Part shown: in pieces, positions 1 through 8,897 of the stretch
Numbering within the stretch: the stretch's first letter is position 1
How the letters are laid out: every line of letters begins with the position of its first letter
Assembly (NCBI GenBank): GCA_050261515.1
Contig: JBLNDJ010000056.1
Location: 62,001 to 126,000 of the forward strand
Origin: JBLNDJ01 sp050261515
GTDB lineage: Bacteria > Acidobacteriota > Terriglobia > Bryobacterales > Bryobacteraceae
Length of the DNA stretch: 64,000 nucleotides
Direction: 5' to 3'
The notes under the pieces: generated by a model
The model's database searches: none
Told to the model about the DNA's origin: nothing
Seen by the model: the letters and a program-made list of their open reading frames with translations, nothing else
Position numbers and translations under genes: made by a program

Positions 1-1
1 G

Positions 2-415
2 AGTGGCTCGAAAGAATATAAAATCGACCATCTCGGCATTGCCGTGCGCTCGCTCGACCAGGCGCTGCGCTTCTATGAGGACGCGCTCGGCATGACGGCC
101 GGGGCGCGCGAAACCGTCGCGCAGGAGAAAGTCAACGTCGCGATGCTGCCCTGCGGCGGCCCGCGCCTGGAGTTGCTCGAGCCTACGGCGCCCGACTCGG
201 CCATCGGCCGCTTTCTCGAAAAGCGCGGCGAGGGGCTGCACCATGTCGCGCTGCTGGTGCCCGACTTGCCCGCCGCCGTCGAGCGGCTCAAGGCCTCTGG
301 CGCGCGGCTGCTCAACGAACCCCGGCAGGGCGCGGGCGGCCACACGTACGTTTTCATCCACCCCGCCTCCACCGGCGGCGTACTTCTCGAACTGATCCAG
401 GAGCACACAGCTTGA
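2..415 (+). CDS. mce: Methylmalonyl-CoA epimerase (VOC family), 5' end outside window
   Basis: Likely interconverts the 2R and 2S forms of methylmalonyl-CoA, linking propionyl-CoA carboxylation to the B12-dependent mutase. The frame is open from the window edge. Codons ahead of the first GTG (position 44) read KIDHLGIAV, the family's first strand with a metal-ligand His, so the real start lies upstream and few residues are missing (137 visible; family about 135-150). Further expected metal ligands sit in GLHHVALLV and in the C-terminal LLELI. The stop overlaps the TTG start of mtnP by 4 bases, so the two are probably co-transcribed. Another VOC enzyme is possible, but length and motifs fit an epimerase. 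Confidence 0.85.
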   Translation, partial: SGSKEYKIDHLGIAVRSLDQALRFYEDALGMTAGARETVAQEKVNVAMLPCGGPRLELLEPTAPDSAIGRFLEKRGEGLHHVALLVPDLPAAVERLKASGARLLNEPRQGAGGHTYVFIHPASTGGVLLELIQEHTA

Positions 416-1269
416 ACGCGCAAATCGGAATCATCGGCGGCAGCGGGCTCTATTCCATGCCCGGATTCGAAGTGCAGCAGGAGGTCGCGATCGACACGCC
501 ATGGGGCAAGCCCTCGGACCCGTATGTAGTCGGGAAGCTCGCGGGCAGGCAGGTCGCGTTTCTGGCGCGGCACGGCCGCGGCCACCGCATCTCGCCTTCG
601 GAGCTGAACTTCCGCGCGAACATTTACGGATTCAAGTCGCTCGGCGTCGAGCGCATCATTTCGCTCAGCGCCGTGGGCTCGCTCAAGGAAGAGCACCGGC
701 CGCTCGATTTCGTCATCCCGGATCAGTTCTTCGACCGCACCAAGGCGCGCCCGTCCACGTTCTACGGCGACGGCCTGGTCGTGCACATCAGCTTCGCCGA
801 TCCGGTCTGCCCGCAGCTTTCGCAGGTCGCCTGCAAGGCCTGCGCGGAGGTCGGGGTCACGACGAAGCTCGGCGGCACCTACCTCTGCATGGAGGGCCCG
901 CAGTTCTCGACCAAGGCCGAATCGCACGTCTACCGGAGCTGGGGCATGGACGTCATCGGGATGACGAACCTGCAGGAAGCAAAGCTCGCGCGTGAAGCCG
1001 AGATCTGCTACGTAACCATCGCCATGGTGACCGATTACGACTGCTGGCACGCCGATCACGACGCCGTCACTGTCACCGACATCATCGCGAACCTTACCAA
1101 GAACGCCGAAAACGCCTGCAAAGTCGTCGAAAAAGCAGTCGCGGCTATGCCGGCCGAGCGCACCTGCCAGTGCGGCCGCGCGCTCGAGCACGCCATCATC
1201 ACGGATCGCAAGCAGGTGCCCGAGGCCACGCGCAAAAAGCTGGAGCTGCTGGTTGGGAAATACCTCTAA
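412..1269 (+). CDS. mtnP: S-methyl-5'-thioadenosine phosphorylase
   Basis: Phosphorolyses methylthioadenosine to adenine and 5-methylthioribose-1-phosphate in methionine salvage; cytoplasmic. The 285 residues match the family's usual size. Visible motifs are the phosphate-binding GIIGGSGLY at the N-terminus, RHGRGHRISPSELNFRAN (phosphate/ribose site), CMEGPQFSTKAES and WGMDVIGMTNLQEAKLA in the nucleoside phosphorylase core, and TDYDCW near the base-binding loop. The start is TTG, with AGGAG at 399-403 eight bases upstream, and it overlaps the epimerase stop. The next gene overlaps its 3' end by 17 bases. A purine nucleoside phosphorylase is the main alternative; the overall pattern is that of MTAP. 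Confidence 0.93.
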   Translation: MNAQIGIIGGSGLYSMPGFEVQQEVAIDTPWGKPSDPYVVGKLAGRQVAFLARHGRGHRISPSELNFRANIYGFKSLGVERIISLSAVGSLKEEHRPLDFVIPDQFFDRTKARPSTFYGDGLVVHISFADPVCPQLSQVACKACAEVGVTTKLGGTYLCMEGPQFSTKAESHVYRSWGMDVIGMTNLQEAKLAREAEICYVTIAMVTDYDCWHADHDAVTVTDIIANLTKNAENACKVVEKAVAAMPAERTCQCGRALEHAIITDRKQVPEATRKKLELLVGKYL

Positions 1270-2389
1270 CACCGCGCGCGCGCTTCTCGCGGCCATTCTC
1301 CGAGGCGACCCATGGCCGCGAGCCGAACTCCAGAAACTGATCGAAGGCGAGGCCCCGGAGCTCTTCTCTATCGTCGCCGAAGGCCTCGCGGACCAGTTCG
1401 AGCCGCGCCTCGCGCAGCCCTACGCCGAGATGTTCGCGGAAGTGATCGCCTCGGCGATACCCGAATTCGACCCCGCGGACCTCGTCGCCCGCTACCACCG
1501 CATCCGTCACCCGCGGCAACTCACCGGCGACCCGAGCACCGTCTTCGTTCTCTCCAGAGTCACCCTAGGCGCGGACATCGCCATCACCAGCGTGATCCTC
1601 GACGGCCTGAAACGCCGTCTCCCCCGCGCGCGCATCGTCTTCGCAGGCCCGCGCAAGAGCTACGAACTATTCGCCGCCGATCCGCGCATCGAGCACCTCC
1701 CCATCTCGTACGCGCGCCGCATCGCGATCCCAGTTGAGCTCAACGAGCCCGGCAGCATTGTGGTCGATCCCGATTCGCGCATCACGCAGCTCGGCCTGCT
1801 GCCCGTCTGCCCGGAGGAAAGCTACTATTTCTTCGACACCCACGCCTGGGAGGGAAGCGAATCGCTCGGCTGTATGGCGCGAAACTGGGTCGCGCAAACT
1901 TTCGGCGTGCCGGACGCAAGAGCCTACATCGCGCCCGCCGAGCACCCCGAAGGCGCGGCCATCGCGGTCAGCCTCGGAGTCGGCGGCAATCCCGCCAAGC
2001 GCGTGGAAGACCCCTTCGAGAGCGAGTTGCTGAAGGCCCTCGCCGCAAAGGCGGACGTCATCGTGGACGCGGGAGCCGGAGGCGAAGAAGCCGCCCGAGT
2101 CCGCCGCGCCATTGGTAACCTGCCTATCCGAACCTGGCAAGGCTCTTTCGCAGGTTTCGCTTCGATCATCGGGCGCAGCCGCCTTTACGCCGGCTACGAC
2201 TCCGCCGGACAGCACGCCGCCGCGGCCTGCGGAGTGCCGGTCGTGACCGTCTTCGCCGGAGCCCCGAACGAGCGTTTCCGTCAACGCTGGCGCCCCACCG
2301 GACCGGGCCCGGTCGAAATCGTCGCCGCAGGCCCGCGCGTCCTCGAAGACACGCTCGCCGCCGTGGACCGCCTGTTCACCGCGGCGTAA
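1253..2389 (+). CDS. GT9-like glycosyltransferase (heptosyltransferase-related)
   Basis: Probably a GT-B fold glycosyltransferase of the GT9/ADP-heptose:LPS heptosyltransferase type, 378 residues. The N-terminal half carries a Rossmann-like segment (VFAGPRKSYELFAADPRI). The C-terminal half has the nucleotide-sugar region with YAGYDSAGQHAAAACGVP and VVTVFAGAPNERFRQRW, the usual signature near the donor site. The N-terminal about 90 residues (helical, acidic) are not typical of heptosyltransferases. The start taken is TTG at 1253, overlapping mtnP by 17 bases; no ATG exists nearby in frame. The 3' end overlaps convergent thrC by 14 bases. Acceptor and donor are unknown; the gene is not beside an LPS cluster in this window. 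Confidence 0.7.
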   Translation: MGNTSNTARALLAAILRGDPWPRAELQKLIEGEAPELFSIVAEGLADQFEPRLAQPYAEMFAEVIASAIPEFDPADLVARYHRIRHPRQLTGDPSTVFVLSRVTLGADIAITSVILDGLKRRLPRARIVFAGPRKSYELFAADPRIEHLPISYARRIAIPVELNEPGSIVVDPDSRITQLGLLPVCPEESYYFFDTHAWEGSESLGCMARNWVAQTFGVPDARAYIAPAEHPEGAAIAVSLGVGGNPAKRVEDPFESELLKALAAKADVIVDAGAGGEEAARVRRAIGNLPIRTWQGSFAGFASIIGRSRLYAGYDSAGQHAAAACGVPVVTVFAGAPNERFRQRWRPTGPGPVEIVAAGPRVLEDTLAAVDRLFTAA

Positions 2390-3602
2390 TCAGCCCACCC
2401 AACTTATCCTGCTCCGACGCCGCCGCGCGCGGGAACCGCGTCTGGTACGTCTCCAGATACTTCAGGCCTGACCCCGTATTCAAAATCACCACGCGCTCGC
2501 CGGCGGCGAGGAACCCGCTCGCCAGCAGCTTCCGCAGGGCCGCCACAGACGCCGCGCCCTCCGGGGCCGCGAAAATCCCTTCGGCCGCCGCCAGTTCCCC
2601 GCCCGCGTCGATCAGCTCCTGGTCCGTCACCGCCACCGCCGTCCCGCCGCTCTCGCGCAGAATCTTCAAGATCAAATCGTCCCCGTACGGCTTCGGAACC
2701 CGCAGCCCCGCGGCCACCGTCGAGGCGTTCGCAAAAACCTCCGCGCGCTCTTCGCCGCGCTCGAACGCCCGCACCACCGGCTGGCACCCCGCCGCCTGAA
2801 CCGCGATCATCTTCGGCCGCGCCGCGCCCGCCCATCCGAGCCGCTCCAGCTCCTCGAACGCCTTCCACATACCGATGAGCCCCACACCGCCGCCCGTGGG
2901 ATAGAGAATCGCGTCGGGCAGCGACCACCCCAACTGCTCGGCGATCTCGTACCCCATCGTCTTCTTTCCCTCGATGCGATACGGCTCCTTGAGGGTGCTT
3001 ATGTCGAACCAGCCCTCGGACGCGCTGCGCTCCGCAACCATCCGCGCGCAGTCGGAAATCAGCCCGTCCACTAGCGTGACCTGCGCCCCGTACGCCCGGC
3101 ACTCAATGTAGTTCGCGCGCGGAACGTCGCGCGGCATGAAGATGTGCGCCTCGATGCCGGCCGCCGCCGCGTAAGCCGCCAGCGCGCTCGCCGCGTTCCC
3201 CGCCGAAGGGATCGCCACCTCGCTCACACCCAGCTCGAGCGCCATCGAAACCGCGCAGGAGAGCCCGCGCGCCTTGAAAGTCGCCGTCGGATTCAGTCCT
3301 TCGTCCTTGATCCACAGATTCGCCGCGCCCAGCCGCGCTCCCAGCCGGTTCGCGCGCACCAGCGGCGTCATCCCCTCGCCCAGCGACACAATGGACGCCG
3401 GACTCCGCACCGGCAGCACCGGCGCGTACCGCCACATGTTTGGAGGACCGGTCCGGATCCACTCGCGGCTCCAGCTCTCGCGAGCCGTTTCGAGGTCATA
3501 GCGCGCCAGCAGCGGCCCGCCGCACCGGCACACATGCGGCGCCTCCCGCGGTTCGTAACGCTCTCCGCACCGGCTGCACTCCAGGTGAGTCAAGGTTGTC
3601 AT
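2376..3602 (-). CDS. thrC: Threonine synthase, PLP-dependent
   Basis: Converts O-phosphohomoserine to threonine using PLP; cytoplasmic. The chosen ATG (3602) gives 408 residues starting MTTLTHLECSRCG; the frame stays open to 3647 but that extension looks non-native. The N-terminus carries a four-cysteine zinc-ribbon-like element (CSRCG and CRCGG), common in one class of bacterial threonine synthases. The PLP lysine is in NPTATFKARG, and the phosphate-binding Gly-rich loop is YPTGGGVGLIGM. The last enzyme of the aspartate-to-threonine branch lies here, while homoserine dehydrogenase is about 40 kb away at 43814, so the pathway is dispersed. It is divergent from the lytic transglycosylase with about 70 bases between starts. 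Confidence 0.92.
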   Translation of the reverse strand: MTTLTHLECSRCGERYEPREAPHVCRCGGPLLARYDLETARESWSREWIRTGPPNMWRYAPVLPVRSPASIVSLGEGMTPLVRANRLGARLGAANLWIKDEGLNPTATFKARGLSCAVSMALELGVSEVAIPSAGNAASALAAYAAAAGIEAHIFMPRDVPRANYIECRAYGAQVTLVDGLISDCARMVAERSASEGWFDISTLKEPYRIEGKKTMGYEIAEQLGWSLPDAILYPTGGGVGLIGMWKAFEELERLGWAGAARPKMIAVQAAGCQPVVRAFERGEERAEVFANASTVAAGLRVPKPYGDDLILKILRESGGTAVAVTDQELIDAGGELAAAEGIFAAPEGAASVAALRKLLASGFLAAGERVVILNTGSGLKYLETYQTRFPRAAASEQDKLGGLITPR

Positions 3603-3672
3603 TGGAATAGATTCATGATTGCACGCTGCGCCCGCCTTCAGCGTCAACTTTTACGTGGGACAATTGTCGCCG

Positions 3673-4308
3673 ATGCGCCTGAAGCTCGCCCTCACCGCGC
3701 TCCTCGCCGCCGCGAACGCCTTCGCGGGCGAGTACGCGATTCTGAACAACGGCTTCTCCATGCGCATCGACCGCCACGAGGCCAGCGGTCCGGACGCCGT
3801 CCGCCTCTACACGAACGGCGGTTTCATGGACCTGCCCGCCGCCTCCATCCTGCGTTTCGAGCCCGAGGCCGCGCCGCGCGCGACGCAGAAATCAGCCGCC
3901 AAAGAAACCGTCCCCGCGAAGCAACTCGTCACGGAAGCCGCCCACCGCTGGGGCCTGCCGCCCGAGTTCCTGCACTCGCTGGTCAAGGCGGAGTCGGGCT
4001 ACCAGACCAACGCCGTCTCGGCCAAGGGCGCCATCGGCCTCATGCAGCTCATGCCCGAGACCGCGCGCGAGCTCGGCGCCGACCCGAACGATCCCCGCCA
4101 GAACGTCGAAGCCGGAGCGCGCTATATCTCGAACCTGCTTCGCAAATACCTGAACGACGACCACCAGGTCCGCAAAGCCGTCGCCGCCTACAACGCCGGG
4201 CCGGGCGCGGTGGACCGCTACCAGGGCGTCCCGCCCTACCGCGAAACCACTGCTTACGTCGAGCGCGTCCTCAGGCAGGCCGGCATCTCCGCCCCGCGGG
4301 CGAAGTGA
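3673..4308 (+). CDS. Exported lytic transglycosylase (SLT domain)
   Basis: Likely cleaves the MurNAc-GlcNAc bond of peptidoglycan with formation of 1,6-anhydro products; acts in the periplasm. The ATG at 3673 gives a clear signal peptide (MRLKLALTALLAAANAFA) and a 211-residue protein. Residues about 20-80 form a short unknown N-terminal region; the SLT domain follows, with catalytic Glu in LVKAESGY, then AKGAIGLMQLMPETA and YNAGPGAVDRY. This is the minimal Slt/MltE-like layout without LysM or peptide-binding modules. It is followed 14 bases later by a TonB-type receptor and then by a GH20 hexosaminidase, suggesting a joint role in murein or amino-sugar oligosaccharide processing. Confidence 0.9.
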   Translation: MRLKLALTALLAAANAFAGEYAILNNGFSMRIDRHEASGPDAVRLYTNGGFMDLPAASILRFEPEAAPRATQKSAAKETVPAKQLVTEAAHRWGLPPEFLHSLVKAESGYQTNAVSAKGAIGLMQLMPETARELGADPNDPRQNVEAGARYISNLLRKYLNDDHQVRKAVAAYNAGPGAVDRYQGVPPYRETTAYVERVLRQAGISAPRAK

Positions 4309-4321
4309 TTATCATGGACAA

Positions 4322-6925
4322 TTGCCCACTTCACAACTGCTCCTCCAGCTGCTCGCGCTGCTGCTCTCGGCCCAGGTTCAGCAGGAGGAACCGAAAGCCC
4401 AGCAGCCGCCGCCCGACTCGGCCGACAGCCGCAAGCGCGTCGAACTGAACCTGCTCGGGAAGGTGGACGCCGGCGCGGGCGAGAGCCGCCGCAACGAGAA
4501 CATCCAGTTCAATCTCGTCGATAACAACGCCCTCAAGGAGCTGAACGTGCGCCTCGGGGCGACGGCGACCCTCATCGAGCAGTTCGCCCCCGACCGCGGC
4601 TATTACGGCGCCGAATACGGCAACGCGCCTTCCTCGCCGATCCGCCTGGCGCCGGCGGCGCGCGCCGGGTGGCACGGCTCGCTCTACGAGAACCACCAGA
4701 ACAGCATCTTCAGCGCGCGCTCGTTCTTCCAGGTGGGCAACGTCAAGCCGGCGCGCGAGAACCGCTACGGATTCACGACGGGCCTCTCTCCGTGGAAGGG
4801 CGGCTACCTCGGCTTGCAGGGCCGGCAGGAGAAGCTGCGCGGGAACGTCAACGGCAACGTGCTCGTGCCGGAACCGGACGAGCGCACGCCTCTCACGGAC
4901 GACCCCGCCAGACGCGCGATCATCGACCGCTGGCTCGCCGCATTTCCGGCGGAGCTGCCGAACCGCACGGACATCAATCCGCGCCAGTTGAACACGAACG
5001 CGCCGCAGGTGATCGACGGCAACGAAGGCTCCGTCCGGCTCGAACAGGACCTGGGCGCGCGCGACCGCCTGATCGCGAACTACCAGTTCATCTCCCAGTC
5101 GGTGGACGCTTTCCAGCTCGTGGCCGGGCAGAATCCCGACACCGACACGCGCTCGCACGCAGCGCGCCTGACATGGCACAGGCAGTGGAACGCGGGCGTG
5201 GCGAGCGACTTTTCGGCAGGCTTCGACCGCGTCGGATCGCTGCTCGTCCCCGAACCCAACGCGGTGGGCCCGATGGTCTCGGTCTCAGGCCTTGCGACGC
5301 TCGGGCCGGCGGCGATCATCCCCATCGACCGGGCGCAAAACCAGTTCCGCTACGAGGGGCGCCTCAGCGCGGCGCGCGCGCGGCACACCTGGACCCTGGG
5401 CGTCTCGGCCGTGCGGCGCCAATTCAACGGCACTGAGACCGACGCACACCGCGGCTTTTTCGGCTTCAGCAACGACTTCGGCCGCACGGGCATCGAGAAC
5501 ATGCGCATGGGCGCGCCGTCACAGTACATCATCGCGATCGGCGAGGTGCACCGGGGGTTCCGCCAGTGGCTGCCGCTCGCCTACGCGGGCGATTCCTGGA
5601 AAGCCACCGCGAACCTTACGCTCGACTTCGGCCTGCGCTACGAGGCCGCGGGCCGGCCGCGCGAAGTGAACCGCCTGAACGAGGTCCCCTACGATTGCGA
5701 CTGCAACAACTTCGCGCCGCGCTTCGGCTTCGCGTACCGCCTGCCGGGCATGTGGGGCGCGCTGCGCGGCGCCTACGGGCTGCACTACGGCGACATCCTG
5801 CCGGTCACGTACGCGCAGGTGCGCTTCTCGCCGCCCGGCAGCGTGAAGCTCGCGATCCCTGCGCCCGACCTGCTCGATCCTCTCGCCGGAATCAAGGAAG
5901 GCGGTATGGCCGCCGACGCGCGCGGGAACCTGTACGTGCTCGATCCGGAGCTGGCGTCGCCTTATTCGCACCAGTACAACTTCGGCTGGGAGCCCGCGAT
6001 CTCGCGCACCTGGCGCGTGCAGTTGGGCTACGTCGGGAGCCGGTCCATCAAGCTGCTCGAGATGTGGTACCTGAACCGCGCGCACGCGGTCGCGGGCATT
6101 CCGCAGACCACCGCGACCATCAACCAGCGGCGCGCAAATCCAAACATGGCCGAGACGCGCTACGTGCTGAACGGCTCGCGCGGATACTTCGACGCCGCGC
6201 GCGCCACGGTGGTCGCGCCGCGCGTGCACGGCTTCATGATCGAGGCGGCTTGCTGGTTCAGCAAGGCGATGGATCTGGGCGCCGATTATGCCAATACCGC
6301 TTACGATGCCGATTCGCGCCTCTCGCGCAGCCAGTCCGAGTACGACACGCACAAGGACCGCAAGGCCCTCAGCCTTTTCGATCAGCCGCACTCGTTCCTG
6401 ATGCGCGCGAGCTACCAGTCGCCCGTGGGCGCCGGCCGCGGTTGGCCCGCCAAGCTGGCGAGAAACTGGACCGTCTCGGCCGTCGCGCTCGCGAAGAAGG
6501 GCACGCCGTTCTCGGTCACGACGCCCGACGGGCCGGGGTACGGAAACGTGGACGGCAACGGCGGCGACCGTCCAAACCTGCTCGACCAGTCGGTTCTCGG
6601 CCGCACCATCGGCAATCCCGATACATCGGCCCGGCTGCTGCCGGCGGCCGCCTTCGGCTACATGCGGCCAACTGACGAAGCAGGCACGCTCGGGGCGAAC
6701 ACGTTCCGCCGCGGCGCCATACACAACGTGAACGCATCGCTCGCGCGCGCCTGGCAGCTATGGTCCGACGTGCGCATGACGCTCCGCGCCGAGTCGATCA
6801 ACCTGCTCAACACCCCGCAGTTCGCCGAGCCGGGCAGCGTGCTCGGGACCCCGGAATTCGGCACTATCACAAACACGCTCAACGACGGCAGAACCTTCCG
6901 GCTGAACGTCTCGATAGGATGGTAA
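4322..6925 (+). CDS. TonB-dependent receptor-like outer membrane protein (Oar/acidobacterial type)
   Basis: Outer-membrane beta-barrel protein of 867 residues, of the Oar-like family greatly expanded in Acidobacteriota; probably imports or binds an oligomeric substrate. The TTG start at 4322 is followed by a leader-like hydrophobic stretch (LLLQLLALLLSAQ). Aromatic-rich alternating strands run through residues 100-860, and the end resembles the family's terminal barrel strand (FRLNVSIGW). The N-terminal CnaB-like domain usual in this family (proteins of about 1000-1200 residues) is absent, and I see no clear TonB box or complete plug, so coupling to TonB is uncertain. It sits between a lytic transglycosylase and a GH20 hexosaminidase with tight spacing, so its ligand may be an amino-sugar oligomer. 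Confidence 0.75.
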   Translation: MPTSQLLLQLLALLLSAQVQQEEPKAQQPPPDSADSRKRVELNLLGKVDAGAGESRRNENIQFNLVDNNALKELNVRLGATATLIEQFAPDRGYYGAEYGNAPSSPIRLAPAARAGWHGSLYENHQNSIFSARSFFQVGNVKPARENRYGFTTGLSPWKGGYLGLQGRQEKLRGNVNGNVLVPEPDERTPLTDDPARRAIIDRWLAAFPAELPNRTDINPRQLNTNAPQVIDGNEGSVRLEQDLGARDRLIANYQFISQSVDAFQLVAGQNPDTDTRSHAARLTWHRQWNAGVASDFSAGFDRVGSLLVPEPNAVGPMVSVSGLATLGPAAIIPIDRAQNQFRYEGRLSAARARHTWTLGVSAVRRQFNGTETDAHRGFFGFSNDFGRTGIENMRMGAPSQYIIAIGEVHRGFRQWLPLAYAGDSWKATANLTLDFGLRYEAAGRPREVNRLNEVPYDCDCNNFAPRFGFAYRLPGMWGALRGAYGLHYGDILPVTYAQVRFSPPGSVKLAIPAPDLLDPLAGIKEGGMAADARGNLYVLDPELASPYSHQYNFGWEPAISRTWRVQLGYVGSRSIKLLEMWYLNRAHAVAGIPQTTATINQRRANPNMAETRYVLNGSRGYFDAARATVVAPRVHGFMIEAACWFSKAMDLGADYANTAYDADSRLSRSQSEYDTHKDRKALSLFDQPHSFLMRASYQSPVGAGRGWPAKLARNWTVSAVALAKKGTPFSVTTPDGPGYGNVDGNGGDRPNLLDQSVLGRTIGNPDTSARLLPAAAFGYMRPTDEAGTLGANTFRRGAIHNVNASLARAWQLWSDVRMTLRAESINLLNTPQFAEPGSVLGTPEFGTITNTLNDGRTFRLNVSIGW

Positions 6926-6929
6926 AAAC

Positions 6930-8897
6930 ATGGCAGCCTTGCTCGCTCTCGCTCTAGTCCCCATCGCGATCATTCCCCGCCCCGAGCGGATCGAACCGCA
7001 GCAGGGGACCTGGACCCTCACCGCCGGCGCCCGCATCGTAGCCGCAGGCCCCGCGGCCACCGCCGAGGGCAACACGCTAGCCGATGCGCTGGCCCCCGCG
7101 CTCGGACACCGTCCATCCGTGCTCGCCGGCGCCCCACGCCCCGGGGACATCGCGCTCACCCTGGCCCCGTCCCGCACCGACCTCGGCACCGAAGGCTACG
7201 AACTCGAAGTCCGCACCGGCGGCGTCCGCATGACGGCGGCCCACGCAGCGGGCCTCTTCTATGCCGGCCAGACGCTGCGCCAGCTGCTCCCCGTAGCCGC
7301 GTTCCGGCGCGCGCCGGCCGCCGGCGTCGCCCTCACCGCTCCCTGCGTCCGCATCACCGACCGCCCGCGATTCGGATGGCGCGGATTGCTGCTCGACCCC
7401 GCGCGCCACTTCATTCCGAAATCCGCCGTGCTCGAGATCATCGATGTGATGGCGATGCACAAGCTCAACCGGCTACAACTCCACCTCACCGACGACCAGG
7501 GCTGGCGCCTCGAGCTGCGCGCTTTCCCGAAGCTCACGGCGCGGTCGTCCTGGCGCGACGGCACGCTCATCGGCCGATACGGAGTGGGCCCGGAGCGCTA
7601 CTCGAAAGTCCCCAACGGCGGCTTCTATTCGCGCGGGGACCTGCGCGAGATCGTCGCGTACGCGGCGGCGCGCCACATCGTCGTCGTGCCCGAAATCGAG
7701 ATGCCCGGCCACGCGCGGGCGTGGATCTCGGCTTATCCCGAATTCGGCGTGTTCCCCGAAAAGGCCGCCGGCATGGATCTCATGAATACCTGGGGCGTCA
7801 GCAAAGACGTGCTGGCCCCCCGCCCGGCCACGCTCGACGGCATCCGCAAACTGCTCGACGAAGTCTGCGAGATCTTCCCCTCCCCGTGGATACACACCGG
7901 CGGCGACGAAGCCCCGCGCGACCAGTGGCGCGAAAGCCCCGAAATGCAGGAACTCATCCGCAAGCTGGGCCTTAAGAACGAGGACGAGCTGCAGGCCTGG
8001 TTCACCGGCGAATTGAGCCGCTACCTCGAAAGCAAAGGCCGGCGCCTGGTGGGCTGGGATGAGATCCTGGCCGGCGCACAACTGGGCGCCTCGGGCGGCA
8101 GCACCGCGCTCGCGCAGTCGGCGATCGTCATGTCGTGGCGCGGCGAAAAGGGCGGCATCGCGGCCTCGCAGGCGGGCCATGACGTCATCATGGCGCCGAA
8201 CGACTGGACTTATATCGACTACATGCAGGGGCCGCCGGCCGAGGAGCCGCTCGGCATCGGCGGGTCCGTCCCGCTGCTCCGTACCATGTCCTACGACCCG
8301 GTCCCCGCCGGCCTGCCCGCCGAAGCCGCCCGGCGCATCCTCGGCGCGCAGATGCAGCTCTGGAGCGAGTACATGCCGAACTCGGACCACGTCGAGTACA
8401 TGGCTTTCCCACGCGCCTGCGCACTGGCGGAGAATTTCTGGAGCCCGCGCGAAGGCCGCGACTTGAACGATTTCCTGCGCCGCATCGAACGCCAGGACGA
8501 GCGCCTGCAAGCCATCGGAGTCGCGCGCCGGCCCCTGGCGCGCCGCACCAGCTGGCCCGAGCCTTCCGGCCGCGTCGTGCTCGGGACGCGGGATGCCGTG
8601 ATCCATGGAACCGATATCGTGCGCCTCGAAGACGGTTCGCTCGCCGGGTGGAAGGACCCGTTCACGATGATCGCCTGGCGCGCGGAATTGCCGGCCGCGG
8701 GAACCTACCGCGTGCGCATCGCCGGCTCCGGCCAGAGCCGACTCGTGTGCAATGTCGCAGGCCAGGCGGTCCGCGACGGATATACCTTCCGCATCTCGGA
8801 GCCCGGCGCGCGCGTGCTGTTCCTGCGCGCCGAGGGCGAGCCTGGGCCGGACGGCTTCGCGGTTATCCAGGGCGTCGAGCTGGTTCCGGAACAGTGA
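6930..8897 (+). CDS. Beta-N-acetylhexosaminidase (GH20), exported
   Basis: Removes terminal beta-linked GlcNAc/GalNAc by substrate-assisted catalysis. It has 655 residues: an N-terminal hydrophobic leader, the GH20b domain (about 15-140), then the catalytic barrel. Visible catalytic elements are HTGGDEAP with the Asp-Glu pair at about residues 326-327, FGWRGLLLDPARHF at the start of the barrel, and VPEIEMPGHARAW. A C-terminal all-beta extension (about 570-655) may be a carbohydrate-binding part. The ATG lies 4 bases after the receptor stop, indicating one transcript. The 3' end overlaps the convergent phosphoesterase by 35 bases. Substrates could be chitin oligomers, glycan ends or murein fragments; the upstream transglycosylase favours the last. 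Confidence 0.92.
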   Translation: MAALLALALVPIAIIPRPERIEPQQGTWTLTAGARIVAAGPAATAEGNTLADALAPALGHRPSVLAGAPRPGDIALTLAPSRTDLGTEGYELEVRTGGVRMTAAHAAGLFYAGQTLRQLLPVAAFRRAPAAGVALTAPCVRITDRPRFGWRGLLLDPARHFIPKSAVLEIIDVMAMHKLNRLQLHLTDDQGWRLELRAFPKLTARSSWRDGTLIGRYGVGPERYSKVPNGGFYSRGDLREIVAYAAARHIVVVPEIEMPGHARAWISAYPEFGVFPEKAAGMDLMNTWGVSKDVLAPRPATLDGIRKLLDEVCEIFPSPWIHTGGDEAPRDQWRESPEMQELIRKLGLKNEDELQAWFTGELSRYLESKGRRLVGWDEILAGAQLGASGGSTALAQSAIVMSWRGEKGGIAASQAGHDVIMAPNDWTYIDYMQGPPAEEPLGIGGSVPLLRTMSYDPVPAGLPAEAARRILGAQMQLWSEYMPNSDHVEYMAFPRACALAENFWSPREGRDLNDFLRRIERQDERLQAIGVARRPLARRTSWPEPSGRVVLGTRDAVIHGTDIVRLEDGSLAGWKDPFTMIAWRAELPAAGTYRVRIAGSGQSRLVCNVAGQAVRDGYTFRISEPGARVLFLRAEGEPGPDGFAVIQGVELVPEQ

